A stretch of 64,000 nucleotides of DNA from Nemania diffusa (lineage: Eukaryota > Ascomycota > Sordariomycetes > Xylariales > Xylariaceae): NCBI GenBank assembly GCA_038501195.1, contig JBBPUQ010000002.1, positions 1,426,001-1,490,000 of the forward strand, read 5' to 3'. Positions 9,410 to 21,054 of this stretch are shown piece by piece. The translations under genes were made by a program, and so were the position numbers. Within the stretch, counting starts at the first letter, position 1. Every line of letters begins with the position of its first letter. A model generated the notes under the pieces. The model had not been told where the DNA came from. It searched no databases and was given only the letters and a program-made list of their open reading frames with translations.

Positions 9410-10884
9410 CTACGATTGCGCCTTTGCCAAAATTGCCGGGATATCGTCTACCGTTTTCTTACCTTCTAAAATGTCGTATACTGCCGTGAAGAGCGGGTAT
9501 TCGTTCTCTAGGCCCTGCTTCTGCAGGAACGAATGCACTTCGGCTGCCGTACTCGTTCCTTGTAACTTCTGGCCGTTGAGCTCCTTTTGTTCAATCTCTT
9601 GAACGGAGACGCCGCGCTCCACAGCGAGCTTGGCGCCGTTGAAGTTTCGGCCCCCAGAACAACTCGTGATCAGGTCGGCAACGCCCGCGCTTTCCTTTGT
9701 GAAGGTAGCCGTAGATACAGTCTCGCCGAAGAATTCCTTGCCGAACTTGATCATCTCCAGCAGACCAACTCGCATGATGGCCGACTTGGCGTTGTTTCCC
9801 CAGCCCTTCCCTACAACAAAACCGGCGGCCAGAGCAACGATGTTCTTGAGCGCCCCACTAAGAGAGGTGCCGGCTACATCAGAAACCATACTTACGAGGA
9901 AGTAGGGCCGCTGAAATAGTGCCTTGAATGTGGCGTGGTCTAGCGGCGGGTACTCCGGTGGCACGGGGGTCAGCCGGGTTTTGCTGATTCGCCCACGAGC
10001 ATCTCTGTGCTGTAAATCGGCTAGAGGCGTTATGCTTAGCTCGGCGGCGGAGTCCCTCGGTTCGCCGCGAGCTGGTGTAGCCGATCGTGGGGTGGCGGCG
10101 CGGGAGGGGTTGCGAGAGTTATCCATGGGCGGTGGGTCGTATGCGATGGTAGTCTCGGACAGCTTCTCCTCAGCAATCTCGGAAGCGAGATTGGCTCCTG
10201 AAAGCGCGCCACAGTAGATGCCCAGGCCGTCACCGATCCATTCTGAGAAGAGGGACACCCCGTCGTCTGAAACGTCGACACCTTTGATGCAAGAGATGGC
10301 ACGAGCATAGGGTTCAATCTTTCCCTTCAGTTGGGTGCAGATCCGGTGGATAAACTGGTGGGGGAGGTTGAAGATCAGAATGGAGGAGCCTTGGACGGCA
10401 TCTTCGAGAGAGGGGTTCGCTATGAGGTTGGTCGGTAGCTTGATGTTGGGGAGGTACTTGATATTCTCGTGGTGCGTATTGATGACGTTTGAAAGTTTTT
10501 CTGTCTTGCCGTCGTGTGTGACTTCTTCCTCGTACACCCACATGTGCACTTGCTCCTCGAAAAGCTCTGGGTGTTCTTTAGTATTTTCAGCAGCAATCTT
10601 GGCTATAGTCGAGCCCCTATTGACACCGATGTTAGTTTATCTTCTTGGTTGTGTAAGTAATATTCAAAAGCGATGACAAACCAGTTTCCTGAGCCAATGA
10701 CTGTAACCTTGTGTCTCCTGTCAACCTTCCCATTATCATTTACGCTTAGCAGTCCCGGGGCCATCTTGGGTAAATGTGTTGAAAACGGTTTAGAATAGGA
10801 TCGGTATTGTCGAAGAATAGGAGAAGCAGATCTAGAGAACACAGAGAAAATCGATGATCTAGACAGGCAGCGAATTATCGTCAT
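9410..10884 (-). CDS. glycerol-3-phosphate dehydrogenase (NAD+), frame broken at 10560-10564
   Basis: Reduces dihydroxyacetone phosphate to glycerol 3-phosphate with NADH, feeding glycerol (osmolyte) and lipid synthesis. Exon 1 ends at 10682 with IGSGNW, a 64-base intron (10618-10681) follows, and exon 2 resumes with [13 protein letters not shown]. Together they give the dinucleotide-binding GxGxxG. Later marks are [23 protein letters not shown] and [13 protein letters not shown] with the conserved active-site lysine. A low-complexity Ser/Pro insert follows DPPPMD. From the ATG at 10764 the protein would have 429 residues; from the ATG at 10884 it gains 40 residues (469) that look like a mitochondrial presequence. 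However, the T5 run at 10560-10564 carries one base too many: it shifts the frame between KEHPEL and FEEQVHMW, and removing one T restores one continuous frame. Either a sequencing indel or a real lesion. Confidence 0.93.
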
Positions 10885-13800
10885 ATATGATTTAATTAAG
10901 TACCTAGGCAAGTCAAGAAACCAGATCTTGGGTATGGCATGCAATGTCAGTGGCTTTGTACAACGAGGTAAAGTTCGACAGCTCGCAGATTTCAGTCCAT
11001 GTGACAAGCCAAGGTATCCAGGGCGGCATGACCGCTTTCTGCCGGTTTAACCCTGCCTAGGTAGGCACCGTCCTTACCTAGAATGACGCACAAGTGGGGG
11101 CAAATTTCTCACCGCCTGTCTTATTTGGCGTGAGACAGGGGCGCAGGCGGGCGAGCGAGGGCGGACCTAGGCGGAAAGGACCCAACAAAATGGTTCCAGC
11201 ACTTGTGGGATTAATTTAATTATACCATGACGGAGCCGAGGAATCAAACAATCCCCTCGAAAACATATGATTTGCTGTTTCTACCTACTTTGAAATCGCC
11301 GAGGTGCCTCTTTGACAGCTTGCAACCTAGCTGCAGCCCGAGGTATAATGTGAATAGGTAGGTAGTATAATCGGCTTCCATTTGCTTGCCTTAAGTCTTA
11401 CGCATATGATATGTAATCTACCTCTCACCATATGTCGTGCTCGTATTACATACGTTATAATACGTACCACTTGTTCTTCCTTGCCATATATTTTCGCCAA
11501 TAACAATCCCAAACGGCTTCTATTGTCTCAGTTGCCATCAGCACAAGGCTTGTACACATAAACTAGCAAATAGCACTTATTACAGGACACGTTCCGAGTT
11601 TAACCGCTTTTGCACAGTCCAAGTAGCCTCCTCCTACTCTCATCGTCGGGTACACTAAAACTCGGTCATCCCAGGCATCATGTTCTTTGCCTCGGAATCA
11701 AGGCCAGTGCACCTACTGCTTAAATTTTAGTTCGGGCTGTTCCCTAGCTATTTCTCATGCCTGTTTTGAAACGGTACACTAGTCCTCACATTAAATTGTT
11801 TCAGACGCTATTCTAGAATTGGCCCAAAATAATAGAAATGATGAGCTAGGATCTTTTGCTCCGAGCGCATATACTAGGTCCCTATCTTTATCTCAATGCA
11901 GGAACCCTCGAACCCTCATAGTGCACATGCATTATAAACAAAGTTAACCCAAAATTTTCATGTCTAGTTATTATTGACAGTTGTCTACTTAGTTATTTAC
12001 CATAAAGCTGTGTCTGCTATTTTTGTTTCGCCCTTTCCGGTCTATCTCTATAAGATTCGTTATATTGTATTTGACATGTCTCTCCAATTCCTAACTTAGA
12101 CGCGAGATTAAATCGCTCTAGACGGTCTTAGTAAATATGATACTACCTTCTTTATCGCAAGTCTAATTCACTAAAATACCATAACGCTTTATATCCAGTA
12201 CGATACGATATCTAGGTATTTGGAAGCTTAAAAAACAGGCTAACATAAAGTATGATAGACTAGGACTGCAGGACTAAGTATGCTAACACGCAACATGTAG
12301 CTTACAGTTAGAACTCTCATGTTGCAATATTTTCTTTTGTTTTGTTACCGCTAGAATGCCTTCCTATTAGTTGAAACCGGTTTGTGTCCGAAACCGGCCA
12401 GCGCCTTAGGTATAAACTCGGCTGCGGGATGTAGGGATGGTACTTACAAGTGCACGGAGTTCAAGGTATACTTAGTTAGTCTATAGTTTTCCAAGCGATA
12501 CTTAAGCTTACATGCGACCAGGTTTACGCATCAATTATCAAACGGTACATACCACTGAGGATATTGAAAGTTGCGTGGCTTAGGCCAAATTACCCTCGGA
12601 TGGCGAAATCTATGGGATAGTCTAGATCCTCTTACATGTCTAAGCACGTAGATAGAAGCCCGGCGAACTGTAGAAGTAGAGAGGCCAATTTATTTTCAAC
12701 TGAATCCTTTACTACTTGAGTAGAGCAGTAGCAATTTGACATTTAAGGACTCATCGTAGCTGGGGTAGTAGAAACTAGTAGGTACCTGGCTTAGAGAGCT
12801 GTGTTCTCGTCTCACGTTATGCATGGCATCGGCGATTGTCTGTGCTCGTATTCCCTTGTAAGAGGTCTGGTTGACAAGGGTACAGGCATCCATTTGTTCA
12901 CAAAAGGTTTAATATTGTTAATGACAGAAGTTATTATCGACTTAAGCTTATAGCTAATGGAACAGGATTGTAGTCAACATTTCATAACAGAGCTCTTAAA
13001 ATATAAATGATCTTCAGGAACAGGTAATTGGAGTTGTGTTAGCGCAATGGCGTACCTACAGTACGCACTATCTAGCACGTTTAAGCACGTTGGTGCTGGG
13101 ATGTTGCTTCTGATAGCAAAAATATTTTCAAGTGACGTCACCACTTACTTACACCCGCAACAAATGCCCCGCGCTTGCTGGCATGGTACAAATATGCATA
13201 GTACAGAGTAGCTTTGAGCAGCAAAACCGCTAGCTCCCAACAGAAGGCATCAACACGATTGGTTGAAATATTAATCACCAGGGGCATCGTCGTATGCCGC
13301 GTGATGCGGGACGAAGTTGCATCGCTTCTTGCCTGTCGATGCTGTGACACCATTGCCTGCTGCCCTATGTACCTATATCCCGTTAGCACCTACTTATCGT
13401 CCGCCGGTCTTCTAACGAGCTCAATGTGCACGCGCGGTTATCTTCCCGTCTCTGCACTATCGGCTCTCTAGTTCCTAAGCTAGTCTCTAAAGCTCCAACA
13501 TAACGGCCAAGGGTGCTTCCAAGGTGGTATTCAGGTAAGGGTAGTTGCAGCATTAGCAAATACAGAGTACATCATCGTCAGTGTGTCGGTCTGAGTTTGT
13601 CAGACGATCCCATACCTTCTGATCCCTCCTCGTTGGTATAATTACCTGCTGCCACCTACCTAACAACTGTCTAACTCTCTTGCGCTTCTCAATTTCCGAC
13701 CACGCCGGTCTCGAGTATTCTGTCCGCATATCCGATAACTTGTCACTTATCCTAGCTTATTATTTATATTTCCGCGCTATCGGCTGAGACAGAACTCTCC

Positions 13801-13972
13801 CTCGTTTCATCCTAATTTTTCTGGGGGGCTTCGCAACGACTTGATTGACCCCTCAGTTGTTCGTCTCGTAAGATCACGTCTCTCTACCTTGGACTCCAAT
13901 GTGCGCCTAGCTCTCTCACGCACCCAGTTCTTGTCTCGTTTCTTTGACAAGTCAGGATTACCCAGTAAATCA
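10885..13972. other. 3.1-kb gene-poor spacer upstream of the debranching enzyme
   Basis: Mostly AT-rich, with recurring TAGGTA words. The only coding-like fragment I noticed is a short minus-strand piece at about 12893-12786 starting with ATG (MDACTLVNQTSYKGIRAQ). It ends at a possible GTACCT donor without a convincing continuation. The last few hundred bases before 13973 are pyrimidine-rich and probably the promoter and leader of the debranching enzyme gene. Confidence 0.45.
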
Positions 13973-16900
13973 ATGGCGCCTTCTATGGTGACCTCGAACG
14001 AGGTCTATCTTCTACCTCTGAAGGATGATGGCGCTCCGGATGTACAAGGCGAATACATATACCTAGCCCCCGAGTCCAGTGACCCGATAACCATACGCTT
14101 CGTAATCGAGGGCACCTCTTCAATATGTCGAAACGGCAGTCTCTGGGTTAATATTCCCGAGAAAGGGGCAGACTTTCACCGGGATCGATTTACCGAGTAT
14201 AAGTAAGTGCGTCCGTAGCGTCAGGCCTCTAGGTTCTTAGTTGCACGTTGAAGTATGAAGAGCCCGACTAACAAGTCCAGACTTGTCCCCGACTTTAATC
14301 GAAATATCGAGATTTCCATCCCCATCTACGACGCCGGCGCATTCGCATTCTATACTACCTATGCGGAGCTTCCGAAGCTCTCGAGCACGCTCGGCTCTGA
14401 TAATTCCCCGCCGTTGACAAAACAAACACCTCATTACTACATTGATGTTGCCCCACGCTTATCGCTCGACGGGCGGCCGCTGCCTTTGCCTGCCCTCTCG
14501 GTTTTCTCTGTTATTAGTAAATTCATGGGTAAATACCCATCCAGCTGGGAAAACCACCTACGCGGCATCAGCGGTCGTGGATACAATATGATCCACTTCA
14601 CCCCTCTCCAGATACGAGGTGCCTCAAATTCTCCTTATAGCTTATACGATCAGCTAGGCTGGGACCCTGCGTGTTTTCCTCGTGGAGAGGAGGATGTGCA
14701 ACAAATGGTTAACAGCTTAGAGGAAAATCATTCTCTTCTCAGTCTGACTGATATAGTCCTCAACCATACTGCGCACAACAGTAAGTGGCTACTGGAGCAT
14801 CCGGAAGCTGGCTATAACTTGTCTACCGCCCCGTGGCTAGAGTCCGCCTACCTCCTTGACACCCAGTTGTTGAAGTTTAGTTCCCAACTTGTAGAGCTGG
14901 GGTATCCTAACGAGTTAAAATCCGCCGACGATCTCGTCAAAATCATGGATGGCATCAAGAAACATGTTATTTCAGAACTTCGCCTCTGGGAATATTACAC
15001 ATTAAATGTGGATAGAGATGCTGACGCAGCTATCGAGTCCTGGGCTGGGGGCGTTACAGACGGAACTCATGAAGACCTCGGTCGTCTCAAAGACGCTAGT
15101 CTCAAAGAACAAGCTGAGTACATTGTTGAATATGGACTACTTGGAAATGACAGGCTTGGCGAGCGGTTCCGCCGTCGCGTCGATCCAAAAGCTCTGACCT
15201 CCTTGATAACAGCCACATTTGGAAAATACCGAGGCGAAGCCGATGAAGCTACCATCCGTGCCAAGCTTGTACAGGTTCTGGATGCTACTAATATTCGTTT
15301 TTACGATGAATATGACAAGGAGCTAGTAGATATTCTTCAGCAGCTCTCCAATAGGATCAAATACGTCCGCTTAGATGACAATGGCCCCAAGCTAGGAGTT
15401 ATCGATCATAAAAATCCATTGATCGAATCATATTTCACCCGCCTCGACAAATCCGAAGCCTCAGACAAGCTCAAACCAGAAGATCTGGTTCTTGTCAACA
15501 ATGGCTGGGTATGGGCCGGGAATGCACTGGTCGACAATGCTGGCCCACAGTCACGGGTCTATCTGCGCAGGGAAGTAATTATATGGGGAGACTGCGTCAA
15601 GCTTCGGTACGGCAAGGGACCCGAAGACAGTCCCTGGCTCTGGGACTACATGACTAAATATGCTCGAATGCTGGCCAAATATTTTGCCGGTTTTAGAATC
15701 GACAACTGTCACTCAACTCCTTTGCACGTGGCTGAGCATATCCTGGATGAAGCCCGTCGGGTTCGGCCTAATCTATATGTTGTAGCAGAGCTCTTCACGG
15801 GATCCGAGGAAATGGATTTCGTATTTGTGAAGAGACTCGGCCTCAGTTCCTTGATCAGGGAAGCTATGCAAGCGTGGAGCACAGCTGAAATGAGTAGGCT
15901 AGTCCATCGCCACGGCGGTCGTCCAATTGGTAGTTTCGAGCGTGATGAAGCACCGAAGGCGCCTCCTGAGAGTGCTCCTGGTAGTCCCCCCGGCACCCCT
16001 GGCCCTACGAGTAACGGAATTATCGTGCGCGAGAGAGTTCGCAGGATCAAGCCTGCCCCAGTACAGGCTCTCTTCATGGACTGCACTCATGATAATGAAG
16101 TGCCTGCTCAGAAGCGAGATGCTCGGGACACGTTGCCAAATGCGGCATTGGTGTGTATGTGCGCTAGCGCTTCAGGGAGTGTCATGGGATATGACGAGAT
16201 ATATCCCGAGCTCATTGACTTGGTCAACGAACATAGGCTTTACACGTCCGAATCATCTTCCGTTAAAGAAATTAAGACCGGCGGCGGTATAGGGGGCATC
16301 GGCACCGTCAGGAAACTGCTAAACGGAATTCATACACTGATGGGTAAAGATGGCTATGATGAGACATATATCCATCATGAAGACGAATACATCACCGTTC
16401 ACAGGGTTCACCCGAAGTCGAGAAAAGGATATTTCTTGATTGCTCACACTGCCTATCCAGGCTATGGTAATGGCAACGGCGCATTTAGCTCTGTCCGTTT
16501 GGGTGGCACAAAGGCACGCCATTTGGGAAGCTGGATGCTCGAAGTTGATGCAAGTGACGAAGCTAAGAAGGAAGTAAAGGGCGACAAGGCGTATCTGAGA
16601 GGCCTCCCAAGTCGAGTAATTGACGTCCCAGGCATTCGAATCGAAGTCAAAGATGATACTACGATAATCACCGTTCGCGACAAGTTTCCACCAGGAAGTA
16701 TCGCGTTGTTCGAAACATGGATTCCTACCGCGGAACATTCTGCTGGCCTCGATAATTATGTCACGTCAGGATCGAAGGCGGCGATGTCAGAACTCGATTT
16801 GGTAGATCTGAATTTCCTGCTATATCGATGCGAGGCAGAGGAACGAGACGGTAGTCAAGGCCAGGATGGGACATATGATATTCCAGGTTACGGGAAGATT

Positions 16901-18700
16901 GTATACGCCGGTCTTCAGGGCTGGTGGAGTCCTATAAAGGATATCATCAAAGAAAACAATCTCGCACATCCCTTATGTCAGAATCTACGAGACGGCCAGT
17001 GGGCCATGGATTATACAGTTGGGCGTTTGGAAAGAATTAGCCAGCAGCCGGAATTTGCTAGATTAGCAAAACCCGCCGAGTGGCTAAAGGAACGGTTTAA
17101 CGCTATAAGAGGCATTCCGAGCTTTCTATTACCACGGTATTTCGCACTGATAATCAGGACGGCCTACACAGCCGCTTGGGAAAGGGGGCTTGAGTTGATG
17201 AGTGAGCACGTACACAAGGGTCAAGGCTTCCTTCAGAGCCTTGGCATGGTTAGTGTACAACAGACAGGAATCGTCAAGTCTGCATCGCTATGGCCGAAGA
17301 AGCTTGTCCCTTCGCTAGCCGCCGGGCTTCCCCATTTTGCCGTCGAGTGGGCTCGCTGCTGGGGGCGTGACGTTTTCATCTCCCTGCGCGGTCTTTACAT
17401 CGCAACTGGTCGCTTCGACGAAGCTGCTGAGCATATTTTCGCATTTGCCAGTGTCCTCAAACACGGCATGATCCCTAATCTCCTTGGTAGTGGGAATCTT
17501 CCACGGTATAACAGCCGTGACTCTGTTTGGTTCTTTTTGCAGTGTATACAGGATTATACTCGATACGCACCAGATGGCATGAGTCTATTGACAAAGGAAG
17601 TAAAGCGAAGGTTTTTGCCTTACGATGATACATGGTTTGACTCCGACGATTCAAGGGCCTACTCTAAGGAGAGCTCGATCCAAGATGTCATTCAAGAAGC
17701 TCTGCAACGACACGCATCCGGTATGAAATTCCGCGAAGCCAACGCTGGCCCCGGTATCGACATGCAGATGCGAGACGAGGGCTTCAATATTGAGATCAAT
17801 GTGGATTGGTCCAACGGAATAATATTTGGAGGCAACCAATCAAACTGCGGCACATGGATGGATAAGATGGGTGAAAGTGAACGTGCCGGTTCGAAAGGCG
17901 TCCCAGGCACTCCTCGTGATGGTGCCGCCATTGAAATCACTGGTCTTCTTTATAGTACCCTTAAATGGCTTTCTAAATTGAGTTCCGAAGGAAAGTATCC
18001 GTACAAGGGTGTTACAAAGCCCGACGGCGATGAAATCACTTTTGCGGCCTGGGCTGACCTGCTGAAATCGAGTTTTGAGCATAGCTACTACGTACCTAAG
18101 GACCCATCAGACGACAGCAAATACGCCATCAATCCCAACGTAGTCAACAGACGCGGTATCTATAAAGATCTCTTCCGCTCCGGTAAGGAGTATGAGGATT
18201 ATCAGCTACGTCCTAATTTCGCAGTCGCCATGACGGTAGCACCGGACCTCTTCGACGCCGAGCACGCAATGGACGCTTTAGTCCTCGCTGACCAAGTCTT
18301 ACGCGGACCTACAGGCATGGCGACGCTTGACCCTGTAGACCTCAACTACCGTCCCAACTATATCAATAGCGAAGACTCAACCGACTTCGCCACATCAAAG
18401 GGCCGTAATTACCACCAAGGACCGGAATGGCTCTGGCCTACTGGTTTCTTCCTACGTGCCCTACTGAAGTTCGATCTTGCAAGACGCACCACTAAGGAGG
18501 GGCGTGTAGAGGCATTCCAGCAAGTCACAAGACGTCTAAGCGGGTGCAAGGAGATGATAGAAAGCAGCCCATGGGCCGGGTTGACTGAACTTACACAGAA
18601 GGACGGCCAACACTGCCCCGATTCAAGTCCCACACAGGCATGGAGCGCAGGGTGTCTTATTGATTTGTATATGGATGCTGCTGACTACGGTATGGCATAA
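13973..18700 (+). CDS. GDB1: glycogen debranching enzyme
   Basis: Bifunctional cytosolic enzyme: it moves maltooligosyl units (4-alpha-glucanotransferase, GH13-type) and then removes the alpha-1,6 branch glucose (GH133-type). Exon 1 is 13973-14202, the intron 14203-14280 (GTAAGT...CCAG), and exon 2 runs to 18700. The product is 1549 residues, close to the yeast enzyme. The ATG at 13973 (MAPSMVTSNEVYLLPL) is the first in frame. The transferase centre shows FRIDNCHS (Asp about 551), VVAELFTG (Glu about 580) and MDCTHDNE (Asp about 677). The glucosidase half shows EWARCWGRDVFISLRGL (Asp about 1107), LPRYNSRD, FNIEINVDWSNGIIFGGN and YRPNY. A Pro/Ser/Gly-rich insert lies between EAPKAPPES and PGPTSNG near residues 640-660. 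The frame is intact throughout. Confidence 0.98.
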
Positions 18701-19159
18701 ATTGGACACACGACTAAAACACAAGATGAAGACAGCCGGGTCTGTGGGCGCTCATGGAAGGGCTTCGGGGAAATAGATTCATGACTGAACGAGCATGGCT
18801 AGAGAGGTCCAAGACAACATGAACTAGTATTCATTCAATACATAGATAAATTATACTTAGAAGCAACAAGTGAGGAAATTTGAATAGTTCTGTTTACATG
18901 AATACGCGTCGTGGCGCATATGCAACATATTGGCTTGATTACCTATACCGAATTACGATTATTCCATCTATCTACTCAATCTAGGCAATCATTTGCACTA
19001 TCAAGATATAGTATGAGGTCTGTCGAGTAACATTCGTAAGGGGACAAGCAGAGAGAAATGCAGGGAGGTAATTAGGTTGTCGGAAATGAGATACACTTTC
19101 GACTTTTCATATTGTAAAAACTTGACTGCTGACTTAATACAATAGGTTCGATGAAAGTC

Positions 19160-19199
19160 AGTTACGAGGCGGTAATGTTATCATTACCGCCTCGTAACT
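19160..19199. repeat. perfect 18-bp inverted repeat with a 4-base loop
   Basis: AGTTACGAGGCGGTAATG (19160-19177), loop TTAT, then its exact reverse complement (19182-19199). It lies about 460 bases after the debranching enzyme stop and about 560 before the secreted-protein gene, in otherwise AT-rich sequence. It is not followed by a T-run, and no transposase-like frame adjoins it. Confidence 0.9.
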
Positions 19200-19762
19200 A
19201 AGTCATCTAGTTTACACGAGCCAGTAGAGCAATACAAGTTGTTTTAATCTACATGCTCATAATCCAGCAACTCTTCGCTGTTTCTCTTCAAGCATGACAA
19301 GTGTTTCTCGAGTCTTCTTCCTCTGTCGTCTCCCCCTTCGCCTTAACTGGCCTCTGTCCCATTAATCCTGTTCCTATGTAATGGGTTTTAACTTCCAGAA
19401 TCTCTCCCACACTCCCTGTGACCTAGCATATCCGCCGAATGTAGTCCATGCGATAACCGTAAACTGGTGTCCCATCGCCGATTGACTTCACGAGCACGGC
19501 CATGTTCGCAACTCTAACCACGCCCATACCCAAGCCCTCCAGTGCTAAAGTTCCCACGCGCTCATCACAGGCCACAAAAAAGGGGTGAAATACGTAATCT
19601 TGTGCCGTAAGTGCTTGAGTATATAATATCAGATGACCACAGAGGCCATAGAAAATTTACTCTCCCTCGACTTCCTCCCCCCTCATTTCGAAGAAAAGCC
19701 AATTCTTCTCGCTATGTTGTAGACAGAGTATACCACAACATCCACACACAAAGAAAACAACC

Positions 19763-20631
19763 ATGAAGTCGTCAACGCTCCTCGCGGTAGTCGCACTAGA
19801 CTGCCTGACAGCGACCAAAGCAGAAAAGGTCCCCTTTCAGACATTCCCGCCGCTGAAAAACGAAGTCGGTGCGTAGCGCCCTATCAAGTCCCAGCACCGC
19901 GAGAACTCCCCTCAAGGATTTCGCAGCAGAGGATAGATACTCCAACCCTTATCCCCCTCCCCACGACACATATATACACCAGACAACTAACACCCCGCGC
20001 AGTCTGTTTCTCGAAATCCCTCACAATAACCTACCTAGACGGCTTCACGCACACGACCTACGCAACCCCCATAATCCCCACGCGCACCAAGTTCCACCCC
20101 AACCCGGGCGAAACCCGCGTCCAGCGCGCGCGCGCCGAGGCCTTCGCAAGAGCCCTGTCGGCCGCCGCCGTCGCCGAAGCCATCAGCGGAGCCCACGACG
20201 ACGACGACGATAACAACAACAGCAACAACACCGCTGGTGGCCCGGACGTCTCCATCCAGAAGGACCGCAAGAAGCCCATGATCTGCACCTACTGGCCGAT
20301 GGACTGGACCTGGAAGTCCAAGATCATGCTGCCGCGCTGGCTGCCGACCTCGACCCTCATCACCGCCACGCTCAACTCGTACGTCACCGTCACGGAGCTG
20401 ACCGCCATCTCCACCGACTACTGGATCCACGACACGCGGCTGGTCCCGGGTGACAGGCCACACGTGACAGTGAAGCGGCGTGAGGGGGGTCTTGATGGCC
20501 AGGATGAGGACGACTCCGTGACCCTTCCTCCTATTACCATACTTCCTACTGGGTCTGCGGCTGGCTATAATCACACCGCTGTTGTGTATGTCACCGTCAC
20601 TGAGACCATCACCGAAGCATTGTGCACATAA
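19763..20631 (+). CDS. small secreted protein of unknown function
   Basis: Exon 1 is 19763-19868, the intron 19869-20002 (GTGCGT...GCAG), exon 2 20003-20631; the product is 244 residues. The N-terminus is a probable signal peptide (MKSSTLLAVVALDCLTATKA). The mature part has CFSKSLTITYLDGFTHTTYA and an Ala/Arg-rich helix. An Asp5/Asn-rich spacer with possible N-glycosylation sites (NNS, NNT) comes next, then CTYWPMDWTWKSK. Two beta-like repeats, SYVTVTELTAIST and VVYVTVTETITEALC, resemble Thr/Val-rich strands seen in fungal wall or surface proteins. Few cysteines are present (a CFS near the start, a CTYW and a C-terminal CT). I do not recognise the family. The leader contains CA-rich tracts typical of fungal 5' UTRs. 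An effector or wall role is only a guess from secretion. Confidence 0.72.
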
Positions 20632-21054
20632 TTCTCGGCAATAATACGAATGGGACACTGTATGGAAGGTAATTAGATGAGTGAAAATTCATGAATTTGT
20701 ATTTATTTCTAGGAGGAAGCTCATAGATCATGAGCGACGCCATCTACTATAGCGACCCATAACATGAATACGCCGTGACCACATCTGTGACGACGTATAC
20801 GATGACATAGCCATTGATTCATTATATCGTATCATCTTCTCGAATATTAACAATCAAGCCTGTGGATTGCTATAACTCCAGAGCTAACACATGAAAAGCT
20901 TAAAAAGAAACTTTATGTCTTCCGAATGCCACAATTCTTCGTTCTTGGATACTATCGCCGGGATAGATTCAAAATCGGAGTAAAGCGTAATCGTATATTC
21001 TTGACAGAGAGGTGATTAAGTTCTCTGACTAGCTTAAGATTATTCAAGTCATGA
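20632..21054. other. convergent spacer
   Basis: Two 3' UTRs meet here. Nothing else is visible. Confidence 0.4.
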
